A stretch of DNA of 6,587 nt from Planctomycetes bacterium RIFCSPHIGHO2_12_FULL_52_36 (GTDB taxonomy: Bacteria > Planctomycetota > Brocadiia > Brocadiales > Bathyanammoxibiaceae), in contig MHYW01000049.1 of assembly GCA_001828545.1 (NCBI GenBank), positions 1-6,587 on the forward strand, in the 5' to 3' direction. A program made the translations under genes and the position numbers. This document shows positions 1 through 6,137 of the stretch, one piece after another. Each line of letters opens with the position of its first letter. The stretch's first letter is position 1. The notes under the pieces are model-generated. The model had not been told where the DNA came from. It saw only the letters and a program-made list of their open reading frames with translations, and searched no databases.

Positions 1-654
1 ACTAAAGAGACGTACGCAAAGATACACAGGGCCAGCCCCTCGGCCTTTGAACGAGTCCTGAAGAATCTTTCCTATGCGGTAGAACTCAAAAAAAGGGAGG
101 GTTACAGTTGTACACTGGGGGCACAAATGGTCCTCCTTGAAGAAAATGCCAGCGAACCAGCCATATTGGCCAGGAGGGCCAAAGACATTGGGTTAGACTA
201 TCTGGTAATAAAGCCCTTCTCCCAACATCCTATGAGCCATGGCAGGAGATATGAGGATTTACGTTACGGTAGTTACTATGATATGGAGAGAGAGGTCAAG
301 AAGTACGAAGACAAGAATTTTAAGATAATCTTCCGTGGGTACACGATGAAAAAGCTGGACGAAAACGGCAGATATTATGACCGCTGCCAGGCGCTTCCTT
401 TCTGGGTGTACATAGATGCCGGGGGCAACGTCTGGGGCTGTAGCGCATACCTGGGCGATGAGAGGTTCCTCTATGGAAATATTTACGAAAACACCTTTGA
501 AGAAATATGGACGGGTGAACGCAGGAGGAAGTCCCTGGAGATGGTAGCTAAAAGCCTGGACACTACGGCGTGCAGGAAGAACTGTCGTCTGGACGAAATA
601 AACAGATACCTGTGGGACCTGAAGAATCCCCCAGAGCACGTAAACTTCATCTAG
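1..654 (+). CDS. Radical SAM protein with SPASM/twitch-like C-terminal domain (5' partial)
   Basis: The frame is open from base 1 to the TAG at 652-654 and gives 217 residues. The true start and the expected N-terminal CxxxCxxC cluster motif lie upstream, so the ATG at 127 is an internal Met and not the start. Visible residues 1-115 look like the second half of a radical SAM TIM barrel: a helix with AFERVLKNL near residue 15, then a strand and loop reading YLVIKPFSQHP near 67-77. The C-terminal part has C129, then G142 followed four residues later by C147 (a CX12GX4C arrangement), and C191xxxC195. In SPASM/twitch domains such cysteines bind auxiliary [4Fe-4S] clusters. Only four are seen, which fits one auxiliary cluster. 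Members act on peptides, sugars or other small molecules; the substrate here is unknown. The gene ends 18 bases before the E1-alpha gene and is probably in the same operon. Confidence 0.85.
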   Translation, partial: TKETYAKIHRASPSAFERVLKNLSYAVELKKREGYSCTLGAQMVLLEENASEPAILARRAKDIGLDYLVIKPFSQHPMSHGRRYEDLRYGSYYDMEREVKKYEDKNFKIIFRGYTMKKLDENGRYYDRCQALPFWVYIDAGGNVWGCSAYLGDERFLYGNIYENTFEEIWTGERRRKSLEMVAKSLDTTACRKNCRLDEINRYLWDLKNPPEHVNFI

Positions 655-672
655 GCCACTGATAAGCGAGCT

Positions 673-1662
673 ATGAAGAAAAAAGACCCCAGCCTGAAAT
701 CCATCCCAGCCAATGTCTTGCGGGACATGTACTATATGATAGTAAAAATCCGTAAGGAGGGGGAACGGATTGCGGAACTCTACCCTGAGCAAGAGATGCG
801 CTGCCCCATCCATCTGTCAATAGGCCAGGAGGCCGTAGCCGTAGGGGTATGTGCCAACCTCCGTAAGGATGATTATGTCTTCAGTTCCCATCGCTGTCAC
901 GCCCACTATCTAGCTAAGGGCGGCGAGCTGAGACGCCTGGTAGCAGAATTGTACGGGAAAAAGACCGGGTGTGCCGGGGGTGTAGGAGGCTCTATGCATC
1001 TGGCAGCGCCTGAGGTGGGATTTATGGGTGCCTCGTCTATCGTGGCAGGTACCATCCCCATTGCCATGGGCACGGCCCTGGCATCGGTAATGCAGGGTTC
1101 AGACCGGGTGTCAGTTACCTTTTTTGGTGATGCCGCCGTGGAAGAGGGCACCTTTCACGAGACACTCAACTTCGCCTCACTCAAAAGCTTACCGGTAATC
1201 TTTGTGTGCGAAAACAACCTTTACGCCACACACTCACATTTATTAGCACGCCAGCCCACAAACAATATATTTGAACGTGGGGAGAGCCACCGTGTCCCGG
1301 GCGTCTGCGTGGATGGAAATGACCTGCTTGCCATCTACCAGGCAGCAAAAGAGGCCGTAGACCGCTGTCGCCGCGGGCAAGGACCGTTCCTTATAGAATG
1401 TAAGACGTATCGCTGGAGGGAGCATGTGGGACCGTATTACGACTATGATTTGGGGTACCGCAGTAAGGAGGAACTGGAGAAATGGATGGCTAGATGTCCA
1501 GTCAGTATCTACGAAAAGGTGCTCCTGGAAAACGGCATCTTATCCCGGAAAGACGTGAGCACTATTGCAAAAGAGGTAGGTGAAAAGATGGAGGAGGCAG
1601 TTAGATTTGCAAAAGAAAGCCCGTTTCCCGACGAGGCCGAACTGTTAAAGGACGTTTACTAG
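673..1662 (+). CDS. ThDP-dependent dehydrogenase E1 component, alpha subunit-like
   Basis: This 329-residue protein is the ThDP-pyrophosphate-binding subunit of an alpha2beta2 2-oxoacid dehydrogenase E1-type enzyme (pyruvate, acetoin or branched-chain oxoacid family). These enzymes decarboxylate a 2-oxoacid and hold the resulting carbanion on ThDP. The metal/ThDP motif is visible as G152-D153-A154 followed by the paired Asn N181-N182; the usual third Gly of GDG is Ala here. Other family landmarks are HLSIGQEA at 47-54, SSHRCHAHYL at 71-80, the glycine-rich GGVGGSMH at 102-109, and TYRWREHVGP near 245-254, where H251 probably aligns with the conserved loop histidine. Length is typical. A weak purine-rich stretch (aagcgag) precedes the ATG, and alignment to the family N-terminus supports this start. 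No E2 or E3 gene lies in the window, so the acceptor of the activated carbon unit is uncertain. It should pair with the gene one base downstream. Confidence 0.92.
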   Translation: MKKKDPSLKSIPANVLRDMYYMIVKIRKEGERIAELYPEQEMRCPIHLSIGQEAVAVGVCANLRKDDYVFSSHRCHAHYLAKGGELRRLVAELYGKKTGCAGGVGGSMHLAAPEVGFMGASSIVAGTIPIAMGTALASVMQGSDRVSVTFFGDAAVEEGTFHETLNFASLKSLPVIFVCENNLYATHSHLLARQPTNNIFERGESHRVPGVCVDGNDLLAIYQAAKEAVDRCRRGQGPFLIECKTYRWREHVGPYYDYDLGYRSKEELEKWMARCPVSIYEKVLLENGILSRKDVSTIAKEVGEKMEEAVRFAKESPFPDEAELLKDVY

Positions 1663-1663
1663 T

Positions 1664-2776
1664 ATGGGCAAGGACAAAAAGCCAAAAGAGAGAGAAATAA
1701 AATACTGGCAGGCCATTAGTGAAGCCCATGTCCAGTCTATGGAGAGGAACGAGCGGGTATTCATCATGGGTATTGGGGTGGATGACCCCAAAGGGATTTT
1801 TGGCACTACCCTTGAGGCGTATAAGAAATTTGGCAAGAAACGGGTGTTTGACACGCCTGTTGCTGAGAATACCATGACCGGGTGTGCCATCGGGGCGGCC
1901 CTGGCAGGTATGAGGCCGGTGATGGTCCATGCCCGCAACGACTTTATGTATTACTGTATGGACCAGCTCTGCAACCACGCCGCAAAGTGGCACCACATGT
2001 TCGGCGGGCTGATGACGGTACCAATAACCGTCAGGGCCATTGTAGGCAGGGGATGGGGGCAGGGGTCTCAGCATTCACAGAGCCTTCAGGCCCTCTTCTC
2101 CCACGTACCGGGGCTGAAAGTGGTGATGCCCAGTACCCCTTACAGTGTCAAGGGCCTTCTTATGGCCAGCATAGAGGGCGATTCGCCGGTGATATTTGTT
2201 GAACACCGCAGGCTCTACGACTATGCAGGGCCTGTACCGGAAGGACCTTACACCCTTCCCATTGGGAAGGGTGCCGTTGTCAGGATGGGTAAGGATGCGA
2301 CCGTGGCTGCCATCTCTTACGCAGTTTGGGATGCCATCAAGGCGGCGGTAGCACTTAAGGAGGAGGGCGGGATTGACGTAGAGGTGATTGACCTGCGCTC
2401 CCTGAAACCCCTGGATGAGGAGCTAATACTAAACTCCGTCAAGAAGACCGGCCGGCTGGTCGTAGCCGATACGGGTTGGAAGAGCTATGGGGCGAGTGCC
2501 GAGATTTCGGCCCTTGTTGCAGAGAAGGCCTTTGAGTATCTGAAGGCGCCCATCCAGCGGGTGGCATTGCCGGACATATCAGCACCCACCTCAGTAACCC
2601 TGGAAAAGGTATTCTACCCAGGAGCGATGGACATTATCTCGGCAGTGAGGCAGATTGTTCAGAAAGGTGGAGAAAAGTCAGTGCCCCTCTTTGAATCTTC
2701 ACTTACCGCAAAAACTGTGTACGAAAGAGAGTTTTCTAGTCTGGCCCAGGAGAAAGAGTTTTTGGGTCCCTTCTAA
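1664..2776 (+). CDS. ThDP-dependent dehydrogenase E1 component, beta subunit-like
   Basis: This 370-residue protein is the partner of the preceding alpha subunit. It has a transketolase-type pyrimidine-binding domain (about residues 10-190) and a transketolase C-terminal domain (about 205-335). E68 in DTPVAEN matches the Glu that activates the aminopyrimidine of ThDP, and H137 in GQHSQS matches the conserved active-site His of E1-beta. The segment IGAALAGMRPVM (76-87) and the VIDLRSLKPLD stretch (241-251) are also typical. The ATG sits one base after the alpha stop, with AAAGGA at 1647-1652 as a possible ribosome binding site, so translation is probably coupled and the subunits made in equal amounts. 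The protein is longer than common E1-beta subunits (about 325-340 residues) because of a roughly 35-residue C-terminal extension ending in FLGPF. Substrate is not readable from sequence; pyruvate is a reasonable guess. Confidence 0.92.
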   Translation: MGKDKKPKEREIKYWQAISEAHVQSMERNERVFIMGIGVDDPKGIFGTTLEAYKKFGKKRVFDTPVAENTMTGCAIGAALAGMRPVMVHARNDFMYYCMDQLCNHAAKWHHMFGGLMTVPITVRAIVGRGWGQGSQHSQSLQALFSHVPGLKVVMPSTPYSVKGLLMASIEGDSPVIFVEHRRLYDYAGPVPEGPYTLPIGKGAVVRMGKDATVAAISYAVWDAIKAAVALKEEGGIDVEVIDLRSLKPLDEELILNSVKKTGRLVVADTGWKSYGASAEISALVAEKAFEYLKAPIQRVALPDISAPTSVTLEKVFYPGAMDIISAVRQIVQKGGEKSVPLFESSLTAKTVYEREFSSLAQEKEFLGPF

Positions 2777-2778
2777 CG

Positions 2779-3531
2779 ATGGATAAAAAGCCTTCCTTGT
2801 CCGTTATCATCCCTGCTCTCAACGAAGAAGGAAGCCTGGAAAGTACAGTGAAAGCTGTCTATCAGGCAATGGGTCAGAGGTTCAGCGCGCATGAGATTCT
2901 GATATTCGATGATGGCAGTACGGATGCTACCGGAAGGATCGCTGAGACCCTGGCGGCAAGAGACGGCAACATAAAGGTCATACACAACCCCAGGAACATG
3001 GGATTCGGGTATAACATCCGTGCGGGCATAGAGCGGGCAAGACATGAGTATGTTACTATGGTTCCCGGGGACAATGAGATACCGGTTGGTTCTATTGAAC
3101 AGTTGTTTAAACATACTGGGCTCGCCGACCTAGTGGTCTCCTATTTCACCAACCAGGAAATTCGCCCGTTCCACAGGCAGATAGTCTCTTATTTATACAC
3201 TACAACCCTTAACCTCCTCTTTGGATTGGACATGAAGTATTTCAACGGCCCTTTCGTTTACAGGCGTACGGCGGTCCAAAGAATACCCGTGACAACGGGC
3301 GGTTTTGCTTATCTTTCCTCCAATTTGGTAAGGATGCTGAAGATGGGACACAGTTTCATGGAGGTTGGCGTCCTCCTGGAGGAGCGCAAGCATGGTTCTT
3401 CAAAGGCGATGACCGTGTTCAACAGCATTGTCGTTGTAAAGACGATATTCTTATTATTTCTAGAGATACATGTCTGGGAGCGGGGCAAATTTAGGAATAA
3501 GCCCAGACGGGTCATGGGGCAGCTAACCTAG
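2779..3531 (+). CDS. Family 2 glycosyltransferase, DPM1-like
   Basis: This 250-residue protein has a GT-A fold typical of GT2 enzymes. The N-terminus LSVIIPALNEEGSLESTV (7-24) is the nucleotide-binding start of the family; D44-D45 in DDGSTDAT and D98 in PGDNE are the likely nucleotide- and metal-binding acidic residues. NPRNMGFGYNIRAGI (70-84), the later FNGPFVYRR (155-163) and ERKHGSSKA (202-210) resemble polyprenyl-phosphate sugar transferases of the dolichol-phosphate-mannose synthase type. One hydrophobic stretch lies near 213-230 and may anchor the protein at the inner face of the membrane; the paired C-terminal membrane helices of larger relatives are absent. It starts two bases after the E1-beta stop with no clear Shine-Dalgarno sequence, which suggests translational coupling. 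Donor and acceptor are unknown; transfer to a lipid carrier for later polysaccharide assembly is inferred from the family. Confidence 0.88.
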   Translation: MDKKPSLSVIIPALNEEGSLESTVKAVYQAMGQRFSAHEILIFDDGSTDATGRIAETLAARDGNIKVIHNPRNMGFGYNIRAGIERARHEYVTMVPGDNEIPVGSIEQLFKHTGLADLVVSYFTNQEIRPFHRQIVSYLYTTTLNLLFGLDMKYFNGPFVYRRTAVQRIPVTTGGFAYLSSNLVRMLKMGHSFMEVGVLLEERKHGSSKAMTVFNSIVVVKTIFLLFLEIHVWERGKFRNKPRRVMGQLT

Positions 3532-3568
3532 CAGATACGAAGGTGTTGATTTGCGAGCCGTTATCTGC
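3531..3568. repeat. Inverted repeat after the glycosyltransferase stop
   Basis: GCAGATA at 3531-3537 is mirrored by TATCTGC at 3562-3568, and the adjoining CG (3538-3539) can pair with CG at 3559-3560 if T3561 bulges out. That gives about 9 pairs around a 19-base loop. It begins on the last base of the stop codon. It could be a weak transcript-end or RNA-stabilising stem, but no T-run follows, so I do not call it an intrinsic terminator. Confidence 0.35.
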
Positions 3569-3580
3569 AATAATTCATTG

Positions 3581-3604
3581 CCAGTTATAAACCCTTGAAA
3601 CTGG
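3581..3604. repeat. Short inverted repeat CCAGTT / AACTGG
   Basis: CCAGTT at 3581-3586 and AACTGG at 3599-3604 are perfect inverted copies separated by 12 bases. The right arm overlaps the -35 element of the candidate promoter, so an operator is possible. A six-base match can arise by chance. Confidence 0.2.
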
Positions 3605-3622
3605 GACTACGGCAAATATGGT
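3595..3622 (+). promoter_or_regulatory. Candidate sigma70-like promoter for the B12 radical SAM gene
   Basis: TTGAAA at 3595-3600 and TATGGT at 3617-3622 are separated by 16 bases and match the -35 (TTGACA) and -10 (TATAAT) consensus moderately. The -10 ends 27 bases before the GTG start, a reasonable distance for a short leader. This rests only on consensus matching. Confidence 0.33.
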
Positions 3623-3633
3623 ATCATTCTAAG

Positions 3634-3639
3634 AAAGGA
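3634..3639 (+). promoter_or_regulatory. Probable ribosome binding site for the GTG-started gene
   Basis: AAAGGA lies 10 bases before the GTG at 3650. A second purine run, GAGGAG at 3645-3650, overlaps the start codon and is too close to serve it. The next in-frame ATG, at 3674, would remove the first beta strand (KDILFIN) of the cobalamin-binding fold, so GTG 3650 is preferred. Confidence 0.5.
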
Positions 3640-3649
3640 ATTAAGAGGA

Positions 3650-5074
3650 GTGAAAGACATACTGTTCATTAACATGCCTTCAGCTTTTACTGCTTACAAA
3701 GGCACTAAGCTAAATGCTGGTATGCAGGTTTATCCTCTATTATCCTATACGTCTTTGGGCGCTGTGCTCAAGGGAAAAGGCTTTGATGTTGCCGTACTGG
3801 ACCTTGGGATAGAGGACAAACCCTACGAGATACTGGATAAGACCCTGGATGAGCAGAAGCCGCGAGTAGTAGGTTTTACATCCACATCGCCCCTTTATTT
3901 TGAGGTTAGAGAGATAAGCAAAATCATCAGGAAGAAGTTGGGCCGCGATGTGCGCATGGTCTACGGCGGACCCCACGCCACTGCCCTTCCAGTAGACAGT
4001 CTCAACGACACAGAGGCAGACATAGTTGTCTCCTCCGAAGGGGAAAACGCGTTGTTAGAAATAATGGAAGGTAAGCCCCTGGCCGATATTAATGGCATCT
4101 ACTATAAGAAGAACGGTGATGTACTCTCCAACCCTCCTGCCCCTCTTATAAAGGACCTGGATACCCTGCCCTTTCCAGCCCTGGACCTCTACGACATAAA
4201 ACGGTACAAATGCCCAAAATTTCTTAGTAAAGGGACGCCCACGGCAAATATGGAGACGAGCCGGGGGTGTCCGAGTGCATGTACGTTCTGCAATAAAAAC
4301 ATAGCGGGCAGGTTGTTCAGAAAAAAATCCCCGGACCGAGTGGTAGATGAAATAAAATACATGCTCCGGATGGGAGCTGGAGAAATCCGCATAGTAGATG
4401 ACCAGTTTGCTACAGACATAGAACGGGCCAAGATGATTTGTGAAAAGATAATACAGTCCGGACTAAAGTTCCCCTGGAACTTAGGAAACGGCGTGAGGGT
4501 TGACCGGGTAGATGAAGAATTTCTTGTACTTGCAAAGAGGGCAGGCTGCTATCAGGTTGGTATCGGGTTTGAAAGCGGGGACCAGGCCTCATTAGATGGA
4601 ATCAATAAGGGGATTAAGATAGAAGAAAGCGTAAGATGCATGGAACTGGTAAGAAAGGTAGGCCTGGAGAGTGTCGGGTTCTTCATGCTCGGCCTGCCGG
4701 ATGATACGGAAGAATCACTCAAGAAGACGGTAGACTTCGCCCTAAGGCTTATGCCCGATTATGCAAAGGTAACCATAACAATCCCGTTCCCGGGGACTAT
4801 AATGTTTGAGGATTATGAGAAGAGGGGCCTTATCAAGAGCCGGGACTGGACGCTGTACAACCTGCACCGTGCAGGTGAGATATATACGCACCCGAACCTC
4901 AGCCACGAAACGTTGCAACATTATTACAATATGTTTTATTGGAAATATTATTTCCACCCAAGATTCCTGGCCAGAAGGATTGTAAAGAGTTTTTCCGAGG
5001 GGACAGTATTACAAGACGTTTACTACGGCCTTCAGACATTCTTCCCTACGCTCTTCCCGGCAAGACCTCAGTGA
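3650..5074 (+). CDS. B12-binding domain-containing radical SAM protein
   Basis: This 474-residue protein has an N-terminal cobalamin-binding-like Rossmann domain (about 1-165) with KDILFIN at the first strand, DVAVLDLG at 46-53 and YGGPHATALP at 105-114. A radical SAM barrel follows (about 195-400) with the cluster motif C207-PSA-C211-TF-C214, which binds the [4Fe-4S] cluster that cleaves SAM. LGNGVRVD (278-285), VGIGFESGDQ (303-312) and GFFMLGLPDDTEES (343-356) are typical of this class, which includes BchE-like and HpnP-like enzymes. The canonical DxHxxG cobalamin-ligand motif is not visible, as in many of these proteins, so cobalamin would bind base-off without His ligation. Such enzymes often methylate unactivated carbons or phosphinates, or rearrange rings; the substrate here is unknown. 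It is probably cytoplasmic. The gene starts with GTG after a 118-base gap, perhaps with its own promoter. Confidence 0.9.
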   Translation: MKDILFINMPSAFTAYKGTKLNAGMQVYPLLSYTSLGAVLKGKGFDVAVLDLGIEDKPYEILDKTLDEQKPRVVGFTSTSPLYFEVREISKIIRKKLGRDVRMVYGGPHATALPVDSLNDTEADIVVSSEGENALLEIMEGKPLADINGIYYKKNGDVLSNPPAPLIKDLDTLPFPALDLYDIKRYKCPKFLSKGTPTANMETSRGCPSACTFCNKNIAGRLFRKKSPDRVVDEIKYMLRMGAGEIRIVDDQFATDIERAKMICEKIIQSGLKFPWNLGNGVRVDRVDEEFLVLAKRAGCYQVGIGFESGDQASLDGINKGIKIEESVRCMELVRKVGLESVGFFMLGLPDDTEESLKKTVDFALRLMPDYAKVTITIPFPGTIMFEDYEKRGLIKSRDWTLYNLHRAGEIYTHPNLSHETLQHYYNMFYWKYYFHPRFLARRIVKSFSEGTVLQDVYYGLQTFFPTLFPARPQ

Positions 5075-5140
5075 TGACGCACATTGCCAATCAATACTCA
5101 ACCCGGAAGATTTAAAGAGTCAAATTGTGAGGGGTAGTTG
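5075..5140. other. 66-base spacer at a composition change
   Basis: This spacer separates the B12 radical SAM gene from rfbA and lies about where G+C content drops. TTGCCA at 5084-5089 is a good -35 match, but only a poor -10 (AAGATT at 5107-5112, 17-base spacing) follows, so a promoter for rfbA is possible but weakly supported. No other structure was seen. Confidence 0.3.
5129..5134 (+). promoter_or_regulatory. Ribosome binding site deciding the rfbA start
   Basis: GAGGGG lies 6 bases before ATG 5141 and only 3 bases before the in-frame TTG at 5138. The spacing favours ATG 5141, which also gives the conserved family N-terminus MKGVILAGG. Confidence 0.65.
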
Positions 5141-6013
5141 ATGAAAGGTGTCATATTAGCAGGTGGGAGTGGCACGAGGCTTTATCCAATAACAATGGCC
5201 GTCTGTAAACAGTTATTGCCTGTTTATGACAAGCCAATGATTTATTATCCTCTATCTGTGCTTATGCTTGCCGGCATACGGGACATCCTCATAATTTCCA
5301 CTCCTCACGATTTGCCGCGATTCAAAGACTTATTTGGTAGTGGGTCTCATTTGGGGCTTAATTTTACCTATAAGGAACAGCCCCATCCAAATGGTATTGC
5401 GGAGGCATTTATAATTGGTGAGCATTTCATAGGCACGGATGATGTCTGTCTTATACTTGGAGATAATACTTTTTATGGCCATGGTTTTGTGGAGATGTTA
5501 AAAAAATCTGTGTACGATGTGAAGACAAAGGGCGGCGCGACAATATTTGGGTATTATGTTAACGACCCTGAAAGATATGGCGTAGTTGAATTTGATGATA
5601 ATAGAAACGTTTTATCCCTGGAGGAGAAGCCTAAGGACCCCAAATCCCATTATGCGGTAACAGGCTTGTATTTTTACGACAACAAGGTGGTAAAAATTGC
5701 CAAGAGTATTAAACCCTCAAAAAGGAATGAACTTGAGATAACAGAGGTAAATAAAGAATATCTTAGAGATGGCAAGATTAGAGTTGAACTCCTTGGGAGA
5801 GGTTTTGCGTGGCTTGATACGGGCACACACGAAAGTCTGCTAGAAGCTGGGGAGTTTATAGCAACTATAGAAAAGAGACAGGGCCTGAAAGTAGCATGCA
5901 TAGAAGAAATTGCGTACAGATTGGGGTACATAGATAAAGACCAACTGTTGAGGCTTGCAGAACCTTTTAAAAAGAATGGATATGGACAATATCTTTTGGG
6001 TTTATTGACCTAA
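5141..6013 (+). CDS. rfbA: Glucose-1-phosphate thymidylyltransferase
   Basis: RfbA/RmlA joins dTTP and glucose-1-phosphate to give dTDP-glucose and pyrophosphate, the first step toward dTDP-rhamnose and other dTDP-deoxysugars. The protein has 290 residues, the usual length for the family. The nucleotide-binding loop GGSGTRLYP is at 8-16, with K23 and Q24 and then LLPVYDKPMIYYPL at 25-38. LGDN at 106-109 carries the metal-binding Asp D108. ERYGVVEFD (144-152), EEKPKDPKS (161-169), AVTGLYFYD (172-180), ELEITEVN (197-204) and WLDTGTHESLLEAG (224-237) are all RmlA hallmarks. The sugar/base loop reads PNGIAEAF (83-90), where many RmlA proteins have DGLAQAF. The enzyme is cytoplasmic, and RmlA proteins are commonly feedback-inhibited by dTDP-rhamnose. 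It is followed by rfbB, as in many rml operons. Its base composition is clearly more A+T-rich than the ThDP genes upstream. Confidence 0.97.
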   Translation: MKGVILAGGSGTRLYPITMAVCKQLLPVYDKPMIYYPLSVLMLAGIRDILIISTPHDLPRFKDLFGSGSHLGLNFTYKEQPHPNGIAEAFIIGEHFIGTDDVCLILGDNTFYGHGFVEMLKKSVYDVKTKGGATIFGYYVNDPERYGVVEFDDNRNVLSLEEKPKDPKSHYAVTGLYFYDNKVVKIAKSIKPSKRNELEITEVNKEYLRDGKIRVELLGRGFAWLDTGTHESLLEAGEFIATIEKRQGLKVACIEEIAYRLGYIDKDQLLRLAEPFKKNGYGQYLLGLLT

Positions 6014-6020
6014 TATGAAT

Positions 6021-6067
6021 TCAAGAAATAGACCTTAATTCTTGAGTAAATACAAACTTGCTCAAGA
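6021..6067. repeat. Three-segment alternative hairpin between rfbA and rfbB
   Basis: TCAAGAA at 6021-6027 is complementary to TTCTTGA at 6039-6045 (7 pairs, 11-base loop, extendable outward by a T-G and an A-T pair). The middle segment, read as TCTTGAG at 6040-6046, can instead pair with CTCAAGA at 6061-6067 (7 pairs, 14-base loop). The two stems exclude each other. Function is unknown; an attenuator-like or processing element is possible, and chance is not excluded in A+T-rich DNA. Confidence 0.4.
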
Positions 6068-6126
6068 GGCTAATCTGTGATGGCTGAATATAAACGGCAT
6101 CGGTTATAAAGATTTAAGATATTTTT

Positions 6127-6132
6127 AAGGTG
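6127..6132 (+). promoter_or_regulatory. Ribosome binding site of rfbB
   Basis: AAGGTG, close to the AAGGAG consensus, lies 5 bases before ATG 6138. Together with the conserved N-terminus KKLLVTGGAGFIG it fixes the rfbB start. Confidence 0.6.
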
Positions 6133-6137
6133 ATTAA

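Larger units (their letters stand above)
3532..3649. other. 118-base intergenic region with inverted repeats and possible promoter
   Basis: This is the first real gap after four tightly packed genes, so a transcription break or new start is plausible. It contains two small inverted repeats and a sigma70-like promoter candidate, annotated separately. No tRNA, coding frame or clear U-tract terminator was seen. Confidence 0.5.
6014..6137. other. 124-base rfbA-rfbB intergenic region, A+T-rich
   Basis: This gap is unusually wide for two consecutive pathway genes. It holds three related TCAAGA/TCTTGA segments that can form two competing hairpins (annotated separately), and its final 40 bases are strongly A+T-rich. 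No convincing promoter pair or coding frame was seen. Confidence 0.5.

Noticed and set aside
127..129. ATG as the start of the first gene
   Set aside because: The same frame is open back to base 1 and encodes conserved radical SAM sequence before this ATG.
259..813. 184-codon open frame on the - strand
   Set aside because: It lies antisense to the radical SAM and E1-alpha genes, spans their junction, and its translation resembles no family I recognise.
1601..2074. 157- and 97-codon open frames on the - strand
   Set aside because: They are antisense to well-supported E1-alpha and E1-beta coding sequence and have no recognisable motifs.
1882..2202. 106-codon + strand frame inside the E1-beta gene
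   Set aside because: It is an out-of-frame shadow of a region with clear conserved E1-beta motifs.
3531..3568. Intrinsic terminator after the glycosyltransferase gene
   Set aside because: The stem is bulged, has a long loop, and no T-run follows it.
5074..5115. 13-codon frame starting in a TGATG overlap with the B12 radical SAM stop
   Set aside because: It is too short, has no separate ribosome binding site and encodes nothing recognisable. It might be the stub of a lost gene at the composition boundary, but that cannot be supported.
5138..5140. TTG as the rfbA start codon
   Set aside because: The GAGGGG site is only 3 bases away, and the family N-terminus begins with the ATG at 5141.
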